Source: Phorcus lineatus
Taxonomy: Eukaryota > Mollusca > Gastropoda > Trochida > Trochidae
Assembly: GCA_921293015.1 (NCBI GenBank)
Contig: OV121092.1
Coordinates: 8,004,001 to 8,068,000 of the forward strand
DNA length: 64,000 nt
Direction of reading: 5' to 3'
Under the pieces are notes generated by a model, which saw only the letters and a program-made list of their open reading frames with translations, was not told the DNA's origin and did no database searches. The stretch's first letter is position 1. The number at the start of each line of letters is the position of its first letter. The position numbers and the translations under genes are program-made. Shown here piece by piece: positions 37,916 through 49,149 of this stretch.

Positions 37916-39308
37916 AGTGGAATTTTATACTTGATAATTTATTTATTGTTTTTCGCAGAATATGTTGTAATGTTCAATAAATAATTCAATTTGCAGTTAC
38001 TATTTACAAAGAATAAACTTTTTACACCAGTTAATAAGTAAAAGTAACCGTTTTCATTAAATTTGTAACCACATTATTACTTACATCGTTCCAAAGCATA
38101 ACTCATTTCAATTAACTTTAAGCATCAGCCAGTCATTAGGCATCCCCAACATCTTTATGATAATTTTGATATCGCACTTGCATTTGATTACAAAGATGTT
38201 GTTTTCTGTTCAATTTATGAAACATTAAATGTTTAAACCAAATCGAATAATCTGTGTCATTTCTTAACTGCTTACACCATGAGGTAATTTTGCTGACGTT
38301 GTTATGTTAATCTTTATGTGAATGGAAAAGTCAACATAGAAAAAGAGTTAAAATAACCAAAGGGATGTAAATAATCAAAATTTACCGAATATTTCCGATC
38401 TCTTGGTAACGCAAAATGAATAGCGCCGATTATATAAATCGGCAGTGGTGAAGGGCTCTGGCACTAACCAGATTGAGATGCATACAGATTGGTCGCTGAC
38501 ACTAATTGGCATATCTCCTTTGATTAGGTGACCATAAAGCACCGAAAAAGTCAATTGTCGTAAACTAATTACCTTGGCGTCTCAATGTCTGAATGAAGGT
38601 AGGACTTGTTGTCTGTAAGAACTGTCGCTCTCCGATTGACTTTAATCATTATTATTACTAAAAGAAAAAATACTGCCTGATATTTTCAAACTCTCAACTC
38701 GAGCAAGCAAGCTAATATTGTTGCCTTAGAATGATCTTTGATATTTTGCAAACTTATTTTTATTCAACAAACTGACTATCGATTGATATAGAAGTGCTAT
38801 ATTAATACCTTTCCAGTTATGTATTCAATACATATATCATTAAAATATATATAATCAGATGGCAAGGGAAAAAATCCTATGTATTCAAAGAAGTGAATTA
38901 TTTGCGTGCAATAAGTTTTAATTTGATGTAAATCCGATACAAGAGACAATTGAACATTCTTAATAAATGAAAACTTCATTTCTTATGTTTGAATTGTATG
39001 GACGAAACAATGTAATGTAATGACCCGATGCATTAATTTTTGAATGAACACTTTCATTGAAATAAGCTACCTTTTTAATATTCACGATTATTCAATATTG
39101 ATTCCTAGAGTGACTTGGTAACATCAGTTTCTTAAGGTGGTACAGTATAAAGACTAATTAATACTTTCATTCTCACAACGTTCTTCATTTTTAATGAAAT
39201 CATTGGCATACTATGGTGGGGAAAAGATGCTCTTTTGTATATTTAACTTCTTATTTTAATCTCGTTAATTTGTGTGTGTCAGGCACGTCTGCTTAGCGCC
39301 TGTCACTT
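37916..39308. other. AT-rich interior, no gene recognised
   Basis: No convincing ORF. A small hairpin at 38425-38443 (GCCGAT...ATCGGC) has a TATATAAAT loop that resembles a TATA box. Nothing downstream supports a promoter. The 60-codon minus-strand ORF at 38797-38979 looks like chance. Confidence 0.5.
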
Positions 39309-39397
39309 CTATTGGTGACTCCCTCTCACACGCACCCGTATCCTGCCCAACAAGTTTATTGTCAAGTTGAGATCAGAGAGACATCCTTGATTGTCGG
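39281..39397. repeat. Diverged repeat segment, copy 1
   Basis: Shares two collinear blocks with 40256-40377. The first runs from GTCAGGCACGTCTGCTTAGC to the following TGTCAC. The second centres on GTTTATTGTCAAGTTGAGATC. Visual identity is about three quarters, with a variable cytosine-rich middle. It may be an old dispersed repeat or a duplication inside the element. Confidence 0.4.
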
Positions 39398-39582
39398 CTA
39401 GACTAGTTAACGAACTGTTAATTACCATGGAGCATAAATGTGCAGCTGTTTTCTCACAGTTCAGAGACCTGGAAACTTCTCGGTAAGACCTCAACGAAAA
39501 GGTAAGCTGTAATATTAGATTATATATATAAGGCCCTTTCACATGTGATGAAACCTTTATGAATGACTGACAGTCACCAATA
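39310..39582. mobile_element. Possible small MITE-like element (273 bp)
   Basis: TATTGGTGACT at 39310-39320 and its exact inverse AGTCACCAATA at 39572-39582 bracket 251 bp. If the outer TA is a target duplication, a 9 bp inverted repeat TTGGTGACT remains, as in Tc1/mariner-type MITEs. The short repeat and the overlap with another repeat segment keep this tentative. A 92-codon minus-strand ORF (39309-39587) covering it is probably fortuitous. Confidence 0.25.
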
Positions 39583-39597
39583 ACCATGGGATGCGAC

Positions 39598-40255
39598 AGC
39601 GGAAGGAAAAAGGAATTATGACTTATTAAAAGAAATATAGAATATCTTTGAAAATGTTATGAAATCTGTTGTTGAATGATCCAAACGTGTACTTAGTTTA
39701 CTGTTAGCACATCGTAGAGTTTAAGTATTTTTAATGAAAGTTTTCATACATTTGATATCATTAAATAATCCGAAGGTGACTCAGGAGAATAATATCTCCC
39801 TCATTTCACTAAATTTTAAAAAGAATTGATATACGTTAGTAAACAATTTGTTACTTTTACAAACCTATCATTTGTGAAGATATTGTTCTAAACACTGTGT
39901 TCGGGAGAAGCGTCATCATCGTCGATTGAGGTTAACAAATAACAAATAAATATTTTTTGGACATTTCAATTTAACTGTTTTGGTTCAAGTATGATGTTCT
40001 TGTGGTTTTATGTCTAATAAATAAACCTCCGAAATGAATGTTGTTAATAAAATAACGAATTGCTAAACATACTAAGCTTGTTAAATTGTAAACTCGTTTC
40101 ATCTATATTATTTTGATTTGACGAACAGTTCTCATGTGACTTCACAATGAAAATCGCATTCTTGATTATAATCCGATATTACAGGGAAAACAGACATGGG
40201 CATAGCGGGAATAATTTCTGTGTCTCACAGACCGCTGAATTACAATATAAGCATC
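39598..40255. other. AT-rich interior, nothing recognised
   Basis: No ORF, RNA gene or repeat that I can support in this stretch. The plus-strand 66-codon ORF starting at 40147 runs through the poly-C tract and is not credible. Confidence 0.5.
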
Positions 40256-40377
40256 CCGTCAGACGCTTCTGCCTAGTGAATGTCACCCTTACCCCCCCCC
40301 CCCCCCCTCCTCCTGCTCCACCATCCACACTAATTGCGTCCAGTTAATTACCAATTTGAGATCAAAGAGGCATCATA
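40256..40377. repeat. Diverged repeat segment, copy 2
   Basis: Counterpart of 39281-39397: GTCAGACGCTTCTGCCTAG followed by TGTCACCC, then a homopolymer expansion, then GTTAATTACCAATTTGAGATC. Same strand and order as copy 1, start to start about 975 bp away. Confidence 0.4.
40292..40307 (+). repeat. Poly-C tract (16 bp)
   Basis: Sixteen consecutive C, followed by a CT-rich stretch. It is likely length-polymorphic and error-prone in assembly. Confidence 0.95.
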
Positions 40378-41409
40378 TACAAAATGTATATTGTATAGGC
40401 TGTTCTATTCGCTTAAAGCAGAAAAGGGTTTTTTTTATTTTAAAACAGTGTAAATAAGGATAAAGTATACTTATTTTTTAATGCAGGAGTAATATGGATG
40501 CAATGACTGTTAACAACAAAAACATTTTAATATTCATCTTACTATAATGTTATCTGATACATTACCTAACTTTTGATACGCATTTTTTTGACCGGTCTAC
40601 ACTTTGCATTTGAGCGTCCTTTTTATGAACAATTGGCCAGCGAAGACTAGTATGTTTGAATCACAACAAGAAGTGGAAAGGCTTAAAATGAATTTTTGTA
40701 AGGAAAAGTGCAAGACGCTTTCGGATGATACGCTATTATGTAATGAATGTAATATCTCTTGAACAGAAAATAAGTATATGTACATAGTTAACGGGAGTAT
40801 AGAGAGACAGACAAATATTCTTTTAAAGTCTCACCTCTTTGCATAAAAAACATTAATACAGGTAAACAAACATAGATTAAGAGCCACCCATTGAGGGTTA
40901 TGAGAGACTAAAACAAACAAAAAATAATCATGGGCTACATACAAGCGTAAAACATGTTAAAAGGTACCATATATTAAACTCTATATAAAACAAAGGATAT
41001 ACTGTGTCTTAACACATTACTGACTAAAAATACGTTTATGATAGGTACATGTATCTCGAGGTTGCAAAATATACTGTAAAATTTGTTTGGTCTTATTAGT
41101 ATATTTGTTTGGTTATTTTTAGTTGTTTTGTGTATCTTTACATTATTATTAATCATTCCGCGACCATTTGACTCAACCTCATAGTGTGGTGGTTTGCGTG
41201 CGTCAGACACCGAGAGTTATGCCATGCTATGCAAAATTAAAACTTATAAATAAATAACTGTTAAAACTATCTTTTTAATGCTTCAGTCTTTTACTTAAAA
41301 TCCCCTTTACATCTTATCTTTTTATCACCTTGTATTTTAAATCGTCGCATATATTCTGCTTTTTATTATCTATTTATCTATAACTTGTATACAGTATATA
41401 TGTGTTATT
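40378..41409. other. AT-rich interior, nothing recognised
   Basis: Two minus-strand ORFs (40597-40785 and 40974-41210; 62 and 78 codons) have no motif I can name and sit in AT-rich DNA. No repeats or RNA genes seen. Confidence 0.5.
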
Positions 41410-41543
41410 TTTTCTAACAGTGTGTCATAAGCCAAAATTTGGCTGGTTGTTAATAGGCTTACGTTACATTATATAATGTTTTATCAATGTGCTTGATTGA
41501 CTTGTGACACTTGAATAAACTATTTCTGTCTGTCTGTCTATGC
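41410..41543 (+). mobile_element. Possible retroposon 3' tail
   Basis: A hairpin AGCCAAAATTTGGCT (7 bp stem) is followed ~70 bp later by GACACTTGAATAAACTATTTC and a (TGTC)n microsatellite (about 41526-41538). A 3' hairpin plus AATAAA-like signal plus simple-repeat tail is the layout of some non-LTR or SINE 3' ends. No coding part is attached and no target duplication was found, so this is tentative. Confidence 0.3.
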
Positions 41544-41597
41544 CAGCCGAAGTTAACATGCTCGTGGTTTAGGCCCGGCGGGGGGAAACCTACTGTC

Positions 41598-41617
41598 CCT
41601 CTCTCTCTCTCTCTCTC
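41598..41617 (+). repeat. (CT)n microsatellite
   Basis: About ten CT units in a local pyrimidine-rich stretch. Confidence 0.95.
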
Positions 41618-41674
41618 ACTATGTCTCTATTTCCTTCTTTTCAACCTCCAAACGACTGAAGTAATTAATCTGAT

Positions 41675-41738
41675 AGTATTATTCAGATACAGTTATACAT
41701 ATTGGCAGTATTATTCAGATACAGTTATACATATTGGC
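41675..41738 (+). repeat. Tandem duplication, 2 x 32 bp
   Basis: A unit beginning AGTATTATTCAGATACAG and ending CATATTGGC occurs at 41675-41706 and again at 41707-41738 without mismatch. The perfect identity implies a recent event. Confidence 0.95.
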
Positions 41739-43440
41739 ACTTGGTATTTTTTCTCGGCTTGTTTTGATTAACGTGCTATATGTCATTCAAAGGTTATGTT
41801 TGACCTCCTCCATTCGCCTTCCTTTTCATATTTGTAAGTTAATTGACTGTGACTTACCCCAACAACTGCCCCTTGCATAATGGCAGCATTAGTAGGCAAC
41901 ATTTTTTCTGACTAGATAAGTTACAAAACAAAACATTCTATATATACTCAGTGTTATTTGAACAAAGTTACAAGTCGTTTATTATAATCAGAATATAAAT
42001 TGTAAACGGTATCCATTACATACACATTTTCCCACCGTTTAATGGGAACTACTTATATCAAATGTATAAAAATATATAATTACGCCAACACCAAATACCG
42101 ACATAAACTTGAATGTATCTTAAGTATAAGTTTTTGTATACAGTTTAACACACTTTAGAATAAGTATTATGTAAACATGTCTTAGGACATAATTACGTCC
42201 GATACAACGCCCATACCAAAAAGTAAAATGAAACTAGACGTCTTGAGAATAATTTCTGAGCTATTATACCATCTGTACAATCGGTCATATACCGAAATCC
42301 AATGGCGAATAGACTTATTTGTACTTGATCTGTAAAATAGAGATTCAGGTTCAAACTTTCATGTTCATTATAATAAATACGTCACAATATTTACGATGGC
42401 ATGATACACGAGACAGTACAAGTTTAGGATTTCTGTCAATTTGATGTCTTTATACATAATTAAGTGAGCCAGACTGAATATATCAATATGCCTCCTTAGA
42501 GGTATAGCAACAAGATAATATTGTGTCATGTCCTTCAGAATGCGTATCTGCATCAAAAGAAGACCCTTGCATATAAATAGCAGGGTAGTCGTGTCACTTT
42601 ATCATAATACACACTCTGATATACATAACGACCACAAATACACATCATTGCTCCCACTGTAATTACTGGTAATTAAGTAAGAGAATCACTTGATGCAAAA
42701 TACAAAAACTGATATTGAATTAAAGTGATATTCAACAAATGTCTTTATTCAATTTGCATGTAGCATGTAGTATATTATCAGATATAATGTGTGTAAGAAA
42801 GGCTACTTTGAAAGATTATTCCCAAAGAAAAATGCAGGTAATGATAAGTCATATTAGATTAGTATTAGAAAGAATTTTATATTACGTGTTATTAGTGCAT
42901 ATTAGTTTCAATTTTTTATTATTATATGTTTACCTTCTACATATTCCTTTTTGTAAACATGTTGTGACTGTAGTAGTTGTATATTCAATGATCATACATA
43001 CACAAGTTGCAACATTTCAATCATCATATTGTTATGTTAAGCGGAATCAACACATGGTTTTGTATCCAATTTTTATACTATAGTAAACTATTGGACTGAC
43101 TGATGTAACAGTCTTTGCAAGTCATGTCAAATAGATGTCTAAATACTAATTTTGACGCTCATGTCAGTGATTTAACTACAGTTGATAAAACATTTGATAG
43201 TGTGGAGTCAGATTCACTACGTTATCTAAAATTTTCCAAAGTTCCTCCTTTCCTGCCACGAGTTTGAATAAGTTAAGACTTCTGTTGTTCTACATTTAAC
43301 CTTTGAATTCTGTTCTTTTGTCATACTTGCACTAGTAATTGTGATGAAAATGTTTGAAAATGCCATCCAAACCCATGATATTAACGTCAAACTACCTATC
43401 TTTGAAGTTGTAAATCAATAATACCTTTTGCATATTGTTT
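41739..43440. other. AT-rich interior with one unassigned ORF
   Basis: Mostly AT-rich DNA. The longest ATG-initiated frame of the element is at 42739-43083 on the plus strand (114 codons). Its product is rich in Leu, Val, Ile and Tyr with a hydrophobic stretch around residues 47-80 that could be one or two membrane segments. AT-rich DNA readily gives such sequences by chance and I see no family motif, so I do not call it a gene. An ATATAAATAG box at 42571-42580 lies ~160 bp upstream of that ATG and could act as a TATA element, with no further support. The minus-strand 62-codon ORF at 42368-42556 is likewise unassigned. Confidence 0.5.
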
Positions 43441-43640
43441 TTGTAGAAGTTAAGAATGTTTTAAAAAAATTTCAATAATTTCCTCTAGTTTCATATAGTT
43501 TAATATAATTTCCAAGAGTATCCTTCGTTTGGAAACTAGGCGTATACTCTGCATGAAATTATAGGAAATTGCCAGTTTCCTCTCGTATACTGTAGCTGAA
43601 ATTCGGCATTTCCTTCTCATGAAACCTCATTAAACTACTC
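43441..43640. repeat. Right subterminal repeat cluster
   Basis: TTTCCTC at 43479-43485 and 43576-43582. GTTTAAT at 43498-43504. CATTAAAC at 43628-43635, matching 33869-33876 in the left end. Diverged TTTCC, GGAAA and CATTTCCTTCTC copies lie between. The same vocabulary as in the left end supports both ends belonging to one transposon. Confidence 0.65.
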
Positions 43641-43654
43641 TATTTTCTCCAGTG
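43632..43654 (-). repeat. Right terminal inverted repeat
   Basis: Reverse complement starts CACTGGAGAAAATAG and ends GTTT. It pairs imperfectly with 33829-33851. Confidence 0.7.
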
Positions 43655-43657
43655 ATT
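43655..43657. repeat. Right target-site duplication ATT
   Basis: ATT followed by CTTGTACCGAGC, the exact continuation of the monomer interrupted at 33828. Confidence 0.8.
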
Positions 43658-44149
43658 CTTGTACCGAGCACGATAACTTTCTTAAAAATGCATATTTCTA
43701 AACCAAACTTTCATCAAATGTACATCACAATGTGTTCTATCGATTGAGCAAAACAAATTTTCAGTCCTATTTTTCGTTCGGGCTCCAGATTCGAGCTTAA
43801 ACAGGTACAAATAGCCGATTTTGACCAAAAACGCGGAAAATGACTAAGTCGAAAACACGCATATTCTTGTACCGAGCACGATAACTTCGTTAAAAAAGCA
43901 TATTTCTAAACCAAATTTTCATCAAATGTACATCACAATGTGTTCTATCGATTGAGCAAAACAAATTTTCAGTCCTATTTTTCGTTTGGGCTCCAGGTCC
44001 GAGCTTAAACAGGTACAAATAGCCGATTTTGATCAAAAACGCGGAAAACGGCTAAGTCGATAATATGCATAATGTTGTACCGAGCACGATAACTTTCTTA
44101 AAAATGCATATTTCTAAACCAAACTTTCATCAAATGTACATCACAATGT

Positions 44150-46365
44150 GTTCTATCGATTGAGCAAACAAATTTTCAGTCCTATTTTTCGTTTGGGCTC
44201 CAGATTCGAGCTTACACACGTACAAATAGCCGATTTTGACCAAAAACGCGGAAAACGACTAAGTCGATAATATGCATAATGTTGTACCGAGCACGATAAC
44301 TTTCTTAAAAATGCATATTTCTAAACCAAACTTTCATCAAATGTACATCACAATGTGTTCTATCGATTGAGCAAAACAAATTTTCAGTCCTATTTTTCGT
44401 TCGGGCTCCAGATTCGAGCTTAAACAGGTACAAATAGCCGATTTTGAACAAAAAAACGCGGAAAACGACTAAGTCGATAATATGCATAATGTTGTACCGA
44501 GCACGATAACTTATTTAAAAATGCATATTTCTAAACCAAACTTTCATCAAATGTACATCACAATGTGTTCTATCGATTGAGCAAAACAAATTTTCAGTCC
44601 TATTTTTCGTTCGGGCTCCAGATTCGAGCTTAAACAGGTACAAATAGCCGATTTTGACCAAAAACGCGGAAAACGACTAAGTCGATAATATGCATAATGT
44701 TGTACCGAGCACGATAACTTTCTTAAAAATGCATATTTCTAAACCAAACTTTCATCAAATGTACATCACAATGTGTTCTATCGATTGAGCAAAACAAATT
44801 TTCAGTCCTATTTTTCGTTCGGGCTCCAGATTCGAGCTTAAACAGGTACAAATAGCCGATTTTGACCAAAAACGCGGAAAACGACTAAGTCGATAATATG
44901 CATAATGTTGTACCGAGCACGATAACTTTCTTAAAAATGCATATTTCTAAACCAAACTTTCATCAAATGTACATCACAATGTGTTCTATCGATTGAGCAA
45001 ACAAATTTTCAGTCCTATTTTTCGTTTGGGCTCCAGATTCGAGCTTACACACGTACAAATAGCCGATTTTGACCAAAAACGCGGAAAACGACTAAGTCGA
45101 TAATATGCATAATGTTGTACCGAGCACGATAACTTTCTTAAAAATGCATATTTCTAAACCAAACTTTCATCAAATGTACATCACAATGTGTTCTATCGAT
45201 TGAGCAAAACAAATTTTCAGTCCTATTTTTCGTTCGGGCTCCAGATTCGAGCTTAAACAGGTACAAATAGCCGATTTTGACCAAAAACGCGGAAAACGAC
45301 TAAGTCGATAATATGCATAATGTTGTACCGAGCACGATAACTTTCTTAAAAATGCATATTTCTAAACCAAACTTTCATCAAATGTACATCACAATGTGTT
45401 CTATCGATTGAGCAAACAAATTTTCAGTCCTATTTTTCGTTTGGGCTCCAGATTCGAGCTTACACACGTACAAATAGCCGATTTTGACCAAAAACGCGGA
45501 AAACGACTAAGTCGATAATATGCATAATGTTGTACCGAGCACGATAACTTTCTTAAAAATGCATATTTCTAAACCAAACTTTCATCAAATGTACATCACA
45601 ATGTGTTCTATCGATTGAGCAAAACAAATTTTCAGTCCTATTTTTCGTTCGGGCTCCAGATTCGAGCTTAAACAGGTACAAATAGCCGATTTTGACCAAA
45701 AACGCGGAAAATGACTAAGTCGAAAACACGCATATTCTTGTACCGAGCACGATAACTTCGTTAAAAAAGCATATTTCTAAACCAAATTTTCATCAAATGT
45801 ACATCACAATGTGTTCTATCGATTGAGCAAAACAAATTTTCAGTCCTATTTTTCGTTTGGGCTCCAGGTCCGAGCTTAAACAGGTACAAATAGCCGATTT
45901 TGATCAAAAACGCGGAAAACGGCTAAGTCGATAATATGCATAATGTTGTACCGAGCACGATAACTTTCTTAAAAATGCATATTTCTAAACCAAACTTTCA
46001 TCAAATGTACATCACAATGTGTTCTATCGATTGAGCAAAACAAATTTTCAGTCCTATTTTTCGTTTGGGCTCCAGATTCGAGCTTACACACGTACAAATA
46101 GCCGATTTTGACCAAAAACGCGGAAAACGACTAAGTCGATAATATGCATAATGTTGTACCGAGCACGATAACTTTCTTAAAAATGCATATTTCTAAACCA
46201 AACTTTCATCAAATGTACATCACAATGTGTTCTATCGATTGAGCAAAACAAATTTTCAGTCCTATTTTTCGTTCGGGCTCCAGATTCGAGCTTAAACAGG
46301 TACAAATAGCCGATTTTGAACAAAAAAACGCGGAAAACGACTAAGTCGATAATATGCATAATGTT
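44150..46365. repeat. Satellite duplication with 1872 bp spacing, right array
   Basis: The variant TTGAACAAAAAAACGCGG occurs at 44446 and 46318, exactly 1872 bp apart, within similarly ordered neighbours. This is the same nine-monomer spacing as in the first-family block but built from different monomer classes. Confidence 0.7.
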
Positions 46366-49149
46366 GTACCGAGCACGATAACTTATTTAAAAATGCATAT
46401 TTCTAAACCAAACTTTCATCAAATGTACATCACAATGTGTTCTATCGATTGAGCAAAACAAATTTTCAGTCCTATTTTTCGTTCGGGCTCCAGATTCGAG
46501 CTTAAACAGGTACAAATAGCCGATTTTGACCAAAAACGCGGAAAACGACTAAGTCGATAATATGCATAATGTTGTACCGAGCACGATAACTTTCTTAAAA
46601 ATGCATATTTCTAAACCAAACTTTCATCAAATGTACATCACAATGTGTTCTATCGATTGAGCAAAACAAATTTTCAGTCCTATTTTTCGTTCGGGCTCCA
46701 GATTCGAGCTTAAACAGGTACAAATAGCCGATTTTGACCAAAAACGCGGAAAACGACTAAGTCGATAATATGCATAATGTTGTACCGAGCACGATAACTT
46801 TCTTAAAAATGCATATTTCTAAACCAAACTTTCATCAAATGTACATCACAATGTGTTCTATCGATTGAGCAAACAAATTTTCAGTCCTATTTTTCGTTTG
46901 GGCTCCAGATTCGAGCTTACACACGTACAAATAGCCGATTTTGACCAAAAACGCGGAAAACGACTAAGTCGATAATATGCATAATGTTGTACCGAGCACG
47001 ATAACTTTCTTAAAAATGCATATTTCTAAACCAAACTTTCATCAAATGTACATCACAATGTGTTCTATCGATTGAGCAAAACAAATTTTCAGTCCTATTT
47101 TTCGTTCGGGCTCCAGATTCGAGCTTAAACAGGTACAAATAGCCGATTTTGACCAAAAACGCGGAAAATGACTAAGTCGAAAACACGCATATTCTTGTAC
47201 CGAGCACGATAACTTCGTTAAAAAAGCATATTTCTAAACCAAATTTTCATCAAATGTACATCACAATGTGTTCTATCGATTGAGCAAAACAAATTTTCAG
47301 TCCTATTTTTCGTTTGGGCTCCAGGTCCGAGCTTAAACAGGTACAAATAGCCGATTTTGATCAAAAACGCGGAAAACGGCTAAGTCGATAATATGCATAA
47401 TGTTGTACCGAGCACGATAACTTTCTTAAAAATGCATATTTCTAAACCAAACTTTCATCAAATGTACATCACAATGTGTTCTATCGATTGAGCAAAACAA
47501 ATTTTCAGTCCTATTTTTCGTTTGGGCTCCAGATTCGAGCTTACACACGTACAAATAGCCGATTTTGACCAAAAACGCGGAAAACGACTAAGTCGATAAT
47601 ATGCATAATGTTGTACCGAGCACGATAACTTTCTTAAAAATGCATATTTCTAAACCAAACTTTCATCAAATGTACATCACAATGTGTTCTATCGATTGAG
47701 CAAAACAAAATTTCAGTCCTATTTTTCGTTCGGGCTCCAGATTCGAGCTTAAACAGGTACAAATAGCCGATTTTGACCAAAAAACGCGGAAAACGACTAA
47801 GTCGATAATATGCATAATGTTGTACCGAGCACGATAACTTATTTAAAAATGCATATTTCTAAACCAAACTTTCATCAAATGTACATCACAATGTGTTCTA
47901 TCGATTGAGCAAAACAAATTTTCAGTCCTATTTTTCGTTCGGGCTCCAGATTCGAGCTTAAACAGGTACAAATAGCCGATTTTGACCAAAAACGCGGAAA
48001 ACGACTAAGTCGATAATATGCATAATGTTGTACCGAGCACGATAACTTTCTTAAAAATGCATATTTCTAAACCAAACTTTCATCAAATGTACATCACAAT
48101 GTGTTCTATCGATTGAGCAAACAAATTTTCAGTCCTAGTTTTCGTTTGGGCTCCAGATTCGAGCTTACACACGTACAAATAGCCGATTTTGACCAAAAAC
48201 GCGGAAAACGACTAAGTCGATAATATGCATATTCTTGTACCGAGCACGATAACTTTCTTAAAAATGCATATTTCTAAACCAAACTTTCATCAAATGTACA
48301 TCACAATGTGTTCTATCGATTGAGCAAAACAAATTTTCAGTCCTATTTTTCGTTCGGGCTCCAGATTCGAGCTTAAACAGGTACAAATAGCCGATTTTGA
48401 CCAAAAACGCGGAAAACGACTAAGTCGAAAACACGCATATTCTTGTACCGAGCACGATAACTTCGTTAAAAAAGCATATTTCTAAACCAAATTTTCATCA
48501 AATGTACATCACAATGTGTTCTATCGATTGAGCAAAACAAATTTTCAGTCCTATTTTTCGTTTGGGCTCCAGGTCCGAGCTTAAACAGGTACAAATAGCC
48601 GATTTTGATCAAAAACGCGGAAAACGGCTAAGTCGATAATATGCATAATGTTGTACCGAGCACGATAACTTTCTTAAAAATGCATATTTCTAAACCAAAC
48701 TTTCATCAAATGTACATCACAATGTGTTCTATCGATTGAGCAAACAAATTTTCAGTCCTATTTTTCGTTTGGGCTCCAGATTCGAGCTTACACACGTACA
48801 AATAGCCGATTTTGACCAAAAACGCGGAAAACGACTAAGTCGATAATATGCATAATGTTGTACCGAGCACGATAACTTTCTTAAAAATGCATATTTCTAA
48901 ACCAAACTTTCATCAAATGTACATCACAATGTGTTCTATCGATTGAGCAAAACAAATTTTCAGTCCTATTTTTCGTTCGGGCTCCAGATTCGAGCTTAAA
49001 CAGGTACAAATAGCCGATTTTGACCAAAAAACGCGGAAAACGACTAAGTCGATAATATGCATAATGTTGTACCGAGCACGATAACTTATTTAAAAATGCA
49101 TATTTCTAAACCAAACTTTCATCAAATGTACATCACAATGTGTTCTATC

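Larger units (their letters stand above)
33829..43654. mobile_element. 9826 bp CACTA-like DNA transposon inserted in satellite
   Basis: A single block unrelated to the satellite, bounded by CACTG...CAGTG and a 3 bp ATT target duplication; the satellite continues in phase on its far side. The first and last 23 bp form an imperfect inverted repeat (15 of 23 identical without gaps, more with one gap at the GAAAA tract). About 180 bp at each end is rich in TTTCCTC/GAGGAAA and ATTAAAC/GTTTAAT motifs in both orientations. CACTA (EnSpm/CMC) elements are known for CACTA/CACTG termini, 3 bp duplications in plants and subterminal repeat arrays; the ends seen here match that description. The interior encodes no transposase that I recognise. 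It contains a LINE fragment, a SINE and AT-rich DNA. It is probably a non-autonomous or decayed member, or carries transposase exons too diverged or intron-split to see. Other cut-and-paste superfamilies with CAC termini (Chapaev, Transib) remain possible; Transib is less likely because it makes 5 bp duplications. Confidence 0.75.

Noticed and set aside
40147..40347. Proline-rich 66-codon ORF
   Set aside because: The proline run is simply translation of the 16 bp poly-C tract.
42739..43083. 114-codon plus-strand ORF as a membrane protein gene
   Set aside because: Hydrophobic Leu/Ile/Val/Tyr-rich composition is what AT-rich DNA gives by chance. No family motif or supported promoter.
43525..43545. 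CENP-B-box-like CTTCGTTTGGAAAC in the right transposon end
   Set aside because: It needs a one-base gap and lacks the CGGG part. It lies in the transposon, not the satellite. Probably chance.
33829..43654. Polinton/Maverick, Helitron or LTR element
   Set aside because: No polymerase, capsid, Rep/helicase or LTRs were seen. Polintons give 6 bp duplications, Helitrons give none, and the CACTG ends with ATT duplication point elsewhere.
33828..43655. Array breakpoint caused by rearrangement or misassembly rather than insertion
   Set aside because: The satellite resumes in the same orientation and exact phase with a short duplication, as expected for transposition. Read-level confirmation would still be useful.
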